Below are positions 6,372 through 15,600 of a stretch of DNA of 30,812 nt, one piece after another. This stretch comes from JAZDMK01 sp043800975. GTDB taxonomy: Bacteria > Bacteroidota > Bacteroidia > Bacteroidales > JAHJDW01. Each line of letters opens with the position of its first letter. Within the stretch, counting starts at the first letter, position 1. The translations under genes were made by a program, and so were the position numbers. The notes under the pieces were generated by a model that was not told the origin of the DNA, did no database searches, and worked only from the letters and a program-made list of their open reading frames with translations. Where the stretch lies: assembly GCA_043800975.1 (NCBI GenBank), contig JAZDMK010000051.1, positions 1 through 30,812 of the forward strand, read 5' to 3'.

Positions 6372-8669
6372 TTAGTTTACAACAATCCGTTTCGTAATAA
6401 TATTGTTTCCAACGGTTAGTTTTATCAAATAAATTCCGGGTGTTCCCGTATCGGAAGAATGTAAATCATACTTGTAGGAACCCTGGCCTAAGTCTTTATT
6501 GACAAAGGTTTTTAGATTTCTTCCCAACATATCAAACAGTTCAATTTTTACTTTTTGCATGGCAATTAAATCAAAACTAAGTGTTGAATTCCCGTCCGAA
6601 GGATTGGGCCAGATGTTGAAATTAAGATTCTGTAAAACTTCTTCATCGATGGCAGCTAAGCTTTCAATATTGATATCATCAATGTACACATTGTTTCCAC
6701 CGCGGTTGAAGAATAAAAATTTCACCAATACATAAGGTTGGTTTGTTGAGGAAGCCAGGTTAACCATTTCTTCCCGCCACATGGCTGTTGAAGTTGGGAA
6801 GAAACTAACAGAATCCATCGGTGCTGTTGTAAGCTGAAAGCCACTCTTTGCAAATTTTAAGGACCAGGTTGCGCCGCAATCAGTGGAAACATATCCTTCC
6901 AGACGGTCATATATAGTATCACCAGTTGATTGTCCTGTAAGAAGTTCAGCAATTGCGTTGTTAGGAATTTTTCGCGCGGCATAGGAAAGTTTAAAGTACA
7001 ATTTGTAAATTCCACTTATCGAAGTTGTCAGATCAAATGGAGGAAGAATAATTTCATCGGTACTTCCCGATTTGTTTCCACCAAAGTTGGCAACGCGAAT
7101 ACACTTAGTTCCGCTATAGCTTGCTGAATCGGATATTTCCCAGGTGTTCCCATTTTCGTTATTGACAACAAAATTAGCAAGGGTTGTTGATTCAAAACCT
7201 TCAGCATAGGCAGGAATAATCGTAGCAGACGTATCGCGAACTTTAATATACGATGTCTGGGTTAAGGAATCGCTTCCATAGGCATTGCTGACTTTAAGCT
7301 TTACTGCATAAGTTCCGGCTGTATTATAAACTACAATCGGATTTTGTAAAGTGGAGGAAGAAGGTGTGGCTCCAGTAAATGTCCATTCCCAGGAAGTTGC
7401 AGCACCGTTGTATGAGAAATCGGTGAACTGAACATTGTTTCCGGGACATACATTTTTAACGACCGTGTTGAAATCGGCAATAGGTCCGCAGTTGTAATGT
7501 ATGGTTGTATCCCACACGCCGGTGTTGTGAAGGTTTTCCAAAGACCATAAGCCGCGGCGGTCGTTGTTTAAAATATCATTGATACGTGTCAGCTGGCCGG
7601 CAGTAAATAGATTAATACAAAAACCATGGTTGTAATCCATATAGTTTTCTACCATATCCGGTTCATCAGGAACATCATTGGTGCAGGTGTTTCTGCTTCC
7701 GGGCGTGAAGCATCCCGTTCCGGTTGGTTGTGAAGCGGTAATGATAGGAGGCGTATCGTCTACTTCATCATTATTTAGAGAAACAAAAGAAAATAATCCG
7801 CTTCCATTGGTAGCGCAACCATCAGCGCCTAAAACGGGAATAGTTCCCAGCCAAAGTGTGAGGTTTTGGAAAGGATGATATAAATTCAGATAATGACCCA
7901 TTTCATGGGTTAAGGTACGGTTCAGATAATTCATTCCGCTTCCGCCCAGATTGGTTGCTGTTCCGATGCTACCAATGCAGTCGTGACGAATCAACACACC
8001 ATCTACAAGTGTATCACCACCGGTGATAGCCGCGCCCAGCGCATTGCTCGGGGGAAAAGGAGACATACCACCAATGAATGCACCGTCAGGAAGATTAACG
8101 CCATCGGGGTAAATAAAATTAACCGCATAAATATTCAGGTATTTACTTGGGGGCCAGGCGTATTCACTCATGGTTGAGAAATAGGCAAAGTTGGTTTGTG
8201 GATCATAAATGCGGTCAATACCGGTTGTGCAGTTTCCATCCGGATCAATTTTAGCCAGCCTGAATTCAATCCGGCAATTGGCTGCTCTCGGTTGAAACAA
8301 AGGAAATGTAACAGAAGTATCCGCATTTTGTTTGTTATAATCAATCGTTAAGCGCTGAATGGCATCTTCAATCTGTGCATTGCTAATGTTCTCAAAGCCA
8401 TATTTATGCACAACGTGAAAAACAACAGGAATAACATGTCTGCCGCCGTAAAGCGTGTCGGTTTTAATTTGACTAATTTGAGCATCAATGCGCTGTTTGA
8501 TAGCTTTTTCATAGTTAACATACTGCTGCATTAAAGAAGGATTTTCCTTCACTTTTTTTCGCAGCATATAATCATCCATTGTGGAATAATTCAGCTGTGG
8601 ATTGATCTGAGCCACAACCCAAAGCGGCAGCAAAGCTGCCATAAAAACAAAGAGTACTTTTCTTTTCAT
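6372..8669 (-). CDS. M43 (pappalysin-type) zinc metalloprotease with PKD and T9SS type A domains
   Basis: This 765-aa secreted protein has a signal peptide (1-20), an M43 peptidase domain (about 70-370) with zinc motif HEMGHYLNLYH (255-265) and a Met-turn region ENYMDY (Met344), a PKD domain (about 400-490; CPGNNVQFTDFS, SWEWTF, NTAGTYAVKLKV), a jelly-roll segment (YAEGFES... about 495-680), and a T9SS type A sorting domain starting FNIWPNPSDGN. M43 proteases cleave extracellular proteins. I chose ATG 8669 because it begins a clean signal peptide; the open frame continues upstream into the deformylase gene but lacks a sensible start. The gene follows the deformylase by 22 bases, so both probably share a transcript. 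Confidence 0.9.
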   Translation of the reverse strand: MKRKVLFVFMAALLPLWVVAQINPQLNYSTMDDYMLRKKVKENPSLMQQYVNYEKAIKQRIDAQISQIKTDTLYGGRHVIPVVFHVVHKYGFENISNAQIEDAIQRLTIDYNKQNADTSVTFPLFQPRAANCRIEFRLAKIDPDGNCTTGIDRIYDPQTNFAYFSTMSEYAWPPSKYLNIYAVNFIYPDGVNLPDGAFIGGMSPFPPSNALGAAITGGDTLVDGVLIRHDCIGSIGTATNLGGSGMNYLNRTLTHEMGHYLNLYHPFQNLTLWLGTIPVLGADGCATNGSGLFSFVSLNNDEVDDTPPIITASQPTGTGCFTPGSRNTCTNDVPDEPDMVENYMDYNHGFCINLFTAGQLTRINDILNNDRRGLWSLENLHNTGVWDTTIHYNCGPIADFNTVVKNVCPGNNVQFTDFSYNGAATSWEWTFTGATPSSSTLQNPIVVYNTAGTYAVKLKVSNAYGSDSLTQTSYIKVRDTSATIIPAYAEGFESTTLANFVVNNENGNTWEISDSASYSGTKCIRVANFGGNKSGSTDEIILPPFDLTTSISGIYKLYFKLSYAARKIPNNAIAELLTGQSTGDTIYDRLEGYVSTDCGATWSLKFAKSGFQLTTAPMDSVSFFPTSTAMWREEMVNLASSTNQPYVLVKFLFFNRGGNNVYIDDINIESLAAIDEEVLQNLNFNIWPNPSDGNSTLSFDLIAMQKVKIELFDMLGRNLKTFVNKDLGQGSYKYDLHSSDTGTPGIYLIKLTVGNNIITKRIVVN

Positions 8670-8691
8670 AGTAGTTATAAGGTTTGTTGTT

Positions 8692-9294
8692 TTACAAGCG
8701 ATCGATGTACAGAATACGGTCGAGGTGATCCAGCTCATGCTGAAATATCCGGGCGGTGTATGCGTGGGTAATTTTTTCAACAATATGCTGACCGTTTCGC
8801 GCATCATATTCAACGGTAACCCAGATCCAGCGATCAACACTGCCTTGTGCATTGGGAACAGAAAGACAACCTTCGTTGCCAGCCTGAACAGTATCAGAGT
8901 GAGCAATAATTTTAGGATTTAAAATAGCATGCCAGGGCTTGAGCGGAATGTCGTAACGCTGAACCCACATCACGCGACGGTTTACGCCAACCTGCGGTGC
9001 CGCAATTCCTACACCCAGATTAAGCGGATTCTTAACGGTTTGCAACATGCGTGATAAAAGGTACTCGAGGGAAGCATCTTTTGGAATAACATTAAAACAG
9101 CGGTTTCGAAGAACCAGCGAATCATTGTAAACATTAACAGTATATAATTTCATCAGCGCATCGGAGTCGGATGCATGAATAAATGCTTTTTCCTGAGCAG
9201 TGAAAAGATTAGGATCCACCTCCTGTGTACGGCTTTTGCCACAGGAAAGAAAAAACAGAAGTACAGCAGAAAAAAGAAAAAGTTGTTTTTTCAT
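8692..9294 (-). CDS. def: Peptide deformylase homologue with lipoprotein signal peptide
   Basis: This 200-aa protein has all three deformylase motifs: GVGIAAPQ (94-101), EGCLS (141-145, Cys143) and QHELDH (185-190), so the metal ligands Cys143, His186 and His190 and catalytic Glu187 are intact. Unlike housekeeping deformylase, it begins with a hydrophobic stretch ending FLSC-GK (Cys18), a lipoprotein-type signal, followed by about 70 residues before the catalytic core. That predicts a membrane-anchored enzyme outside the cytoplasm. Start ATG 9294 gives this signal; an in-frame ATG 54 bases upstream adds non-signal sequence. It is upstream of, and likely co-transcribed with, the M43 protease. 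Its physiological substrate is unknown. Confidence 0.88.
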   Translation of the reverse strand: MKKQLFLFSAVLLFFLSCGKSRTQEVDPNLFTAQEKAFIHASDSDALMKLYTVNVYNDSLVLRNRCFNVIPKDASLEYLLSRMLQTVKNPLNLGVGIAAPQVGVNRRVMWVQRYDIPLKPWHAILNPKIIAHSDTVQAGNEGCLSVPNAQGSVDRWIWVTVEYDARNGQHIVEKITHAYTARIFQHELDHLDRILYIDRL

Positions 9295-9310
9295 ATCTGG
9301 ATGTTTTCGA

Positions 9311-9318
9311 CAAAAATA
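9311..9318 (-). promoter_or_regulatory. Possible -7 element upstream of the lipoprotein deformylase
   Basis: On the minus strand TATTTTTG matches TAnnTTTG, 16 bases before the start codon. No -33 box with standard spacing was found. Confidence 0.35.
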
Positions 9319-9353
9319 GTAAAAAAGTTGAATGGACTCTTCATTCAAAAAGA

Positions 9354-9391
9354 AAACTAAAAAAAGGCTAAATCACTAAAAAACACTAAGC
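9354..9391 (-). terminator. Weak terminator-like hairpin with CACTAAG words
   Basis: On the minus strand GGCTTA...TTAGCC is followed by seven T residues, just after the adhesin stop codon at 9396. The stem is short with one mismatch. The interior carries CACTAAAAAACACTAAG, part of the CACnAAG repeat family. Confidence 0.4.
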
Positions 9392-9395
9392 CATA

Positions 9396-12300
9396 TTACC
9401 GGATGATTGTAACGTGCCCCTGGAATTTCTGAAATTTATGTTCGTTTACTTTCAGAATAATCATCCAGATATACACATCCTGTTTGCATACAGTTCCATT
9501 TACACGCCCATCCCAGCAATAGTTCACATTGGTTGTGCTGAACAGTTGTTCGCCCCAGCGATTATATATATACATTTCAAAATGATCGGGGTCAAAGTTG
9601 GTTCCCTTGGGACCGAAGTAATCATTGATGCCATCTCCGTCAGGCGTGAATGCATTGGGAACCCAAATAGCAAAAGGTTCTTTAATAATGATTACTCCCT
9701 GGGTACTGTCAGCACAGCCGGCGTTGTTGTTTACGGTCAGGACGATCGTGTAACTTCCTGCAGCAGTATAGGCATGAGAGGGCTCGAACAGAGTGGACGT
9801 GCTGCCGTCTCCAAAACTCCATTGGTAACTTGTGGCCCCTGTGCTTCCGTTGAAGAAAATGATTTCCGGATCTTCCAGTGTTGTTATAGTCGGATTGGCT
9901 GTAAAGCTAGCCGTAGGTCCGGGTATGTTTGAAATGCTCACGAACCCGCTGCCGGTGCAGTTTCCGTCGCTGACGGTTACGCTGTATGTTCCTGCCGGAA
10001 GATTCTGAATGGTTTGTGTCGTTTGTCCGTTATTCCAGAGATAGGTATATGTGCCCGATCCTCCAGAGACATTCACAGTTGCCGTTCCGTTAAACTGGTC
10101 ACACAATGCCGAAGTTCCGCTTACCGTAACGGAAGGGCCTCCAATGGTGTTTACCGTCACGGTCAGGGTGTCACGGCATCCATTGTTATCTGTAACGATC
10201 AGGGTATAAACACCCCCTGAAACGTTTGTCAGATTTTGTGACGTCTGTCCGTTATTCCACTGAAAGGTCAGGGGCGCAGCGCCACCCGTAAGTGTTATCG
10301 TAGCACTACCGTCGCTCTGTCCGCACAGTGCGGGAGTCATATTCTGCAGATTCAGAACGGGAGCCGGAGAATTGTTAATCGTTTGCGAGATGATAACGGT
10401 ACAACCGTTCTGATCCGTCACCGTAATGGTGTAGTTTCCTGCCTGCAGGTTCTGGACTGTTTGTGTTGTCTGTCCGTTGCTCCAAAGATAGGTGTAGCCC
10501 GCAGTGCCTCCGCTCGCGGTAACAGTTAAAATTCCGTTTGAAGCGCTGCAGGTTTCGTGAACTATGTTTGAGATAACAGCGGTCGGACCTGACAAATTAA
10601 CAACACTTACAGTTGCTGTAACAGTGCAGTTGTTCGGATCCGAAACCGAAACGGTGTAGGTGCCCGCTGTCAGACCGGTTGCGGTTTGTGTTGTTTGTCC
10701 GTTACTCCAAAGATAGGTGTAGGTTCCTGCCGGACTTGGGGTTACAGTGGCTGATCCGTTAGCCTGTCCACAGGTTTCTTCTACAACACTCGTGGTTAGC
10801 GTAAACAGAGCTGTATTTCCAATGGTCACATTCACCGTGCTGCTGCAGCCATTGCTGGTAACAGTACAGGTATAAGAGCCAGGGGATAAACCCGTTGCAG
10901 TTTGTGTGGTCTGGCTATTACTCCACAAGTAGCTGGTGCCTCCGGTTGCTGTTGCTGTTCCGTTACTAAGCCCGCAGGTGCAGTCCGTAAAACCTGAAAT
11001 CTGGGCATTGGGCAGCGGCGTCACCGTAATTACACCGCTTGCCGTGCCGGTACATCCTGTTTGTGTTCCTGTCACTGTATACGTAGTCGTTGTTGCTGGA
11101 CTTGCGGTAAGCGGGTTGCCCGAGAAACCAGTATCCCAGCCGTAGGTTGTGGCCCCGCTAGCTGTAAGGGTTCCGGTTTGCCCGGCGCAAATCGTTGTGG
11201 AGGTTGTACTTACCACAGGGTTCGGAGTAACGGTCACAACACCGGTTCCTGTCCCGGTGCAACCTGTACTCGTCCCGGTTACTGTGTACGTGGTTGTTGT
11301 GCCCGGGGAAATCGTAAGCGGATTGGCGGTTGATCCGGTATTCCAACTGTAGGTTGTGGCCCCGCCTGCCGTCAGGGTGGCCGTCTGTCCTGCACAGATC
11401 GTCGGTGAATTGACAGTAATTGCAGGGTTTGTACTAACGGTGACCACCGACGTGGCAGTTCCTGTACAGCCTGCAGATGTACCGGTAACTGTATAGGTCG
11501 TAGTTGTTCCCGGAGAGACTGTCAAAGGATTGCTCGTGGAACCTGTATTCCAGTTGTAGGTTGCTGCGCCGCCCGCTGTCAGTGTCGCAGTTTGTCCCGT
11601 GCAAATGGACGGAGAGTTTACCGTTACTGTGGGATTTGCATTGACGACAACATTCTGGGTTGTAGTTACAGGAGTACAACCGGTTTGATTAACTGTAAGT
11701 GATACTGTATGTGTTCCAGCGGTAGAATAGGTAATGTTGTGAGGTCCTACGGTTGAAGCAGTGGCAGGTGTACCGCCGGGAAAGCTCCAGCTGAATGTAG
11801 TGGTAGGAGGTGTTCCGCTTCCTGTATACGTAGCAGTCGTTGACTGACCGAGGCAGACAGGAGATGTAACTGTAAAATCAGCTGTGGGGCAACAATTGAT
11901 ATACATGAATACCCTGCCAATGTTTCCGTTTTCATACCAGATGTCATGCATGGGAGTGACCCCGAGATCAAACTGCATTCCGCTGCGATAGAGTGTAACC
12001 GGGTTCCCCAGAATAGTTGTAGCACAGTTCGTGGCACCATATGAATTGTCCGCACCGGCCCGGGATCCGTATACCCCAATAATATCCCCGGCATTAACCG
12101 TAACGTTGCAGGGAATCATGGCGTTAATGGCATAATTGGGCTGATAAAATAATTCAATAAAACTATTGGTCACAGCGGAATAGGCAGGAGGTGCCCCGGC
12201 TGTAAACCGGACAACCGCCACCGACTGATTGGCCGTAGAAATGTCGGTAGGAACAAACAATCCGCATATGGTGAAATTACAGGGAGCGGTAAAATAATAC

Positions 12301-12413
12301 CCCCGGCTCATTGAACTGAAACTCGAAATCTGGGGGCAAATCGCAATTTGCGTCTGTGCTCTCAAACCGGAGAACAGAAGAAGAAACAAAACAACAGCAA
12401 ACGTTTTTTTCAT
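9396..12413 (-). CDS. Large secreted adhesin: Ig-like, SprB and PKD repeats with T9SS type B sorting domain
   Basis: This 1005-aa protein has a signal peptide (1-19), an N-terminal beta-rich head (about 20-160), a PKD-like domain (about 165-255), three Ig-like repeats of the TVNSPTICAGQTATL type (about 255-470), five SprB-type repeats with YLWSNGQTTQT and AGTYTVTV words (about 470-845), a PKD domain with YQWSFGDGST (about 845-915), and a C-terminal gliding-associated T9SS type B domain (VPNAFTPDGDGINDYFGP... YNRWGEQLF, WDGRVNG). It is predicted to be secreted and displayed on the cell surface, for adhesion or gliding. Its C-terminal half is collinear with the neighbour at 12621-16412, showing duplication. 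Ligand is unknown. Confidence 0.88.
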   Translation of the reverse strand: MKKTFAVVLFLLLFSGLRAQTQIAICPQISSFSSMSRGYYFTAPCNFTICGLFVPTDISTANQSVAVVRFTAGAPPAYSAVTNSFIELFYQPNYAINAMIPCNVTVNAGDIIGVYGSRAGADNSYGATNCATTILGNPVTLYRSGMQFDLGVTPMHDIWYENGNIGRVFMYINCCPTADFTVTSPVCLGQSTTATYTGSGTPPTTTFSWSFPGGTPATASTVGPHNITYSTAGTHTVSLTVNQTGCTPVTTTQNVVVNANPTVTVNSPSICTGQTATLTAGGAATYNWNTGSTSNPLTVSPGTTTTYTVTGTSAGCTGTATSVVTVSTNPAITVNSPTICAGQTATLTAGGATTYSWNTGSTANPLTISPGTTTTYTVTGTSTGCTGTGTGVVTVTPNPVVSTTSTTICAGQTGTLTASGATTYGWDTGFSGNPLTASPATTTTYTVTGTQTGCTGTASGVITVTPLPNAQISGFTDCTCGLSNGTATATGGTSYLWSNSQTTQTATGLSPGSYTCTVTSNGCSSTVNVTIGNTALFTLTTSVVEETCGQANGSATVTPSPAGTYTYLWSNGQTTQTATGLTAGTYTVSVSDPNNCTVTATVSVVNLSGPTAVISNIVHETCSASNGILTVTASGGTAGYTYLWSNGQTTQTVQNLQAGNYTITVTDQNGCTVIISQTINNSPAPVLNLQNMTPALCGQSDGSATITLTGGAAPLTFQWNNGQTSQNLTNVSGGVYTLIVTDNNGCRDTLTVTVNTIGGPSVTVSGTSALCDQFNGTATVNVSGGSGTYTYLWNNGQTTQTIQNLPAGTYSVTVSDGNCTGSGFVSISNIPGPTASFTANPTITTLEDPEIIFFNGSTGATSYQWSFGDGSTSTLFEPSHAYTAAGSYTIVLTVNNNAGCADSTQGVIIIKEPFAIWVPNAFTPDGDGINDYFGPKGTNFDPDHFEMYIYNRWGEQLFSTTNVNYCWDGRVNGTVCKQDVYIWMIILKVNEHKFQKFQGHVTIIR
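9400..9690 (-). repeat. T9SS-B domain DNA nearly identical to 12625-12915
   Basis: The 3' ends of the two adhesin genes share a stretch of close to 300 bases with few differences, at much higher identity than the SprB repeats just upstream. Long runs are identical, such as those around TGATCGGGGTCAAAGTTGG at 9583 and 12811. This fits recent duplication or gene conversion. Confidence 0.8.
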
Positions 12414-12463
12414 GTCAGATAGACTATGTGAAAATATTTATCAGGCATCCTTGAAATTTAAGA

Positions 12464-12500
12464 CAACCTTATTAATGACGAAAAACATGGAATAAGGTTG
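12464..12500. repeat. 10-bp perfect inverted repeat in the adhesin leader
   Basis: CAACCTTATT (12464-12473) and AATAAGGTTG (12491-12500) are exact reverse complements with a 17-base loop, about 50 bases upstream of the adhesin start codon at 12413. It could be an operator or an mRNA hairpin. The rest of 12414-12620 shows no gene. Confidence 0.5.
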
Positions 12501-12620
12501 CTTAGAGAAAGCCTTACAAAATAAGGGTAAAAATAGGCCCTTTGTTTACGTAAATATACTTAAGGGAATTGAGAGAAAGTTTGTGTTTTCCCCGCAGTTA
12601 AAGAATGCGTAAATTTCTTA

Positions 12621-15600
12621 CTACCGGATGATTGTTACATGCCCCTGGAATTTCTGAAATTTTTCATCGTTCACTCTCAGAATAATCATCCAGATATAGA
12701 CATCCTGTTTGCATACATTTCCATTTACACGCCCATCCCAACAATGATTAATGTTGGTTGTGCTGAACAGTTGTTCGCCCCAGCGATTATAAATATACAT
12801 CTCGAAATGATCGGGGTCAAAGTTGGTTCCCTTGGGACCGAAGTAATCATTGATACCATCTCCGTCAGGCGTAAATGCATTGGGAACCCAAATAGAAAAC
12901 GGATCTTTAATAATGACCGTTTGCATAGTACTGTCAGTACATCCAAGGCTATTGGTAACAGTTAACACAATCACATACTGACCGGTTTCTGTATACGTGT
13001 GAATCGGATTTTCAACGGAAGAATTTGTTCCGTCACCAAAGTTCCAGGCATACTGTGTTGCTCCTGTTGAGCCATTAAAGAAAGTAATGTCGGGGTTTTC
13101 TAATGTCGTAATTCCCGGAGCCAGTGTGAAATCAGCCACGGGTTTAGGTGAATTTGAAATCACAGCAGATGTGGTGGTGGTACAATTACCGTCGTCAACG
13201 GTGACAGAATAAGTTCCTGCACCCAGGTTGCTGATGTAAGATGTTGTTTGTCCATTTGACCACAAATAGGTGTATGATCCGGTGCCGCCCGAAACGTTTG
13301 CTGTAATGCTGCCATTGTTTTCATCACAATATGCGTTGACGGGAGTCAGGATGGCCTGAGGTCCACCGATTACATTTACAGTAGCCGTAAGTGTATCCTT
13401 GCATCCATTGGCATCACTGACGATCAGTGTATAAGTTCCACCCAGCACGTTGGTAAGATTTTGAGTGATTTGTCCGTTCGACCACTGATAGGTTAGTGGT
13501 GCAGTACCTCCGGAAACACTAACATTGACAGCTCCGTCGGTTGAACCACACATTACATCCTGAATGTTTACGAGCGATACCACGGGAGCCGGTGAGTTCG
13601 AGATTGTCTGCGTTACAACAACCGTACAGGTATTAAAATCGGTTACAGTTACTACATACGTTCCAGCAACAAGACCGCTGATAGATGCCGTGTTTTGTCC
13701 ACTTGACCAGATGTAGGTTAAAGGTGCTGTTCCGCCATTCGGAACAACAGTCATCGAGCCATTCGATCCGGAGCAACTTTCGGGAATTACATTTGAAATA
13801 ATTGCTGTGGGACCTGCGTGATTTGTAATCGTAACTGTTGCAGTAGCCGTGCATGTATATGCGTCTGTTACCGTTACCGTGTAAGTACCTGCTATTAATC
13901 CAGTGATGGTGTTGGAAGACTGGCTGTTTGACCAAAGATATCCATATGTGCCTGCGGAATTAGGCGTAACGGTGGCTGTTCCGTTTGCATTGCTGCAGAA
14001 CTCATCAGTAAATGAAGTTGATAAAGTATAACCGGGAATGGAATTGATAACAACACTAATAATGGAATCACATCCGTTTTGGGTTACAGTACAATAATAA
14101 GTTCCTGCGGAAAGCCCTGTAGCTGTTGCTGTGCCTTGGCCATTGCTCCAGTTGTACGATGTCCCTCCGGAAGCAGTAGCAGATCCGTTTGAAAGGCCGC
14201 AACTAACGTCGGTGGAGGCCGTGATAACTGCGTTGGGTAAAGGATTCACTGTTACAATCGCAGTGGTTGATCCTGTGCAACCCGAAGTTGTTCCAGACAC
14301 TGTATACGTCGTTGTTGCTCCGGGAGAAACGTTGATAGGATTTGTTGAAGCGCCTGTATTCCATGAATACGTTGTTCCACCGCCAGCTGTCAGCGTGGCA
14401 GTTTGTCCGGCACAAATCGTCGGACTATTAACGGTAATCCCAGGAATGGGTGTCACAGTTACAATAGAAGTTGTAGATCCAGTACAACCGGAAGTGGTTC
14501 CGGATACGGTATATGTCGTAGTCGTTCCGGGCGAAACGTTAAGGGGATTCGCAGTAGAGCCGGTGTTCCACGAGTAAGTGGTTCCTCCTGATGCTGTTAG
14601 TGTCGCAATATCGCCCGCACAAATCGTCGGGCTATTAACTGTAATTACAGGAATAGGATTGACATTGACAATTGAAGTGGTTGATCCCATGCAACCGGAA
14701 GTTGTTCCGGATACGGTATACGTCGTTGTCGCTCCGGGGGAAACATTGATGGGATTTGTAGCAGCGCCTGTATTCCATGAATAGGTTGTTCCGCCGCCAG
14801 CGGTGAGCGTAGCAGTTTGTCCCGCACAAATGGTCGGGCTATTAACTGTGATTACAGGAATAGGATTGACATTGACAATTGAAGTGGTTGATCCCGTGCA
14901 ACCGGAAGTGGTTCCAGACACGGTATACGTTGTTGTTGCTCCGGGTGAAACGTTGATGGGATTGGTTGATGCTCCGGTGCTCCACGAATAGGTTGTTCCG
15001 CCACCAGCTGTCAGTGTAGCAGTTTGTCCCGCACAAATCGTCGGACTGTTAACAGTGATTACAGGAATGGGTGTGACATTAACAATCGAAGTAGTGGATC
15101 CAGTACATCCGGTAGTTGTTCCAGACACGGTATACGTTGTTGTTGCTCCAGGTGAAACGTTGATCGGATTGGTTGATGCTCCGGTGCTCCACGAATAGGT
15201 TGTTCCACCGCCCGCTGTCAGTGTCGCAGTTTGTCCCGCACAAATGGTCGGGCTATTAACTGTAATTACAGGAATAGGATTAACATTGACTATTGAAGTG
15301 GTTGATCCCGTGCAACCGGAAGTGGTTCCGGACACGGTATACGTCGTTGTTGCTCCGGGCGAAACATTGATGGGATTGGTTGAAGCTCCGGTGCTCCACG
15401 AATACGTTGTTCCACCTCCAGCTGTGAGCGTGGCAGTTTGCCCGGCACAAATCGTCGGACTGTTAACAGTGATTACAGGAATGGGCGTAACGGTAACAAC
15501 CGAAGTTGCAGTACCTGTATTTCCACCGGCTGTTCCGGTAACGGTATAGGTTGTAGTGATTGCAGGGGTTACCACTTTAGGGTTTCCCGCGCCCAGTCCG

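Noticed and set aside
8670..8906. Upstream extension of the M43 protease
   Set aside because: It overlaps the deformylase gene in another frame and would hide the signal peptide; ATG 8669 fits.
9414..9932. Plus-strand frame of 172 codons
   Set aside because: It is antisense to the T9SS domain and PKD region of the adhesin; the equivalent frame appears at 12639 opposite the duplicate copy.
14131..15549. Several long plus-strand open frames opposite the adhesin repeats
   Set aside because: They recur at the 207-bp period and are antisense shadows of the biased codons in the tandem Ig-like units.
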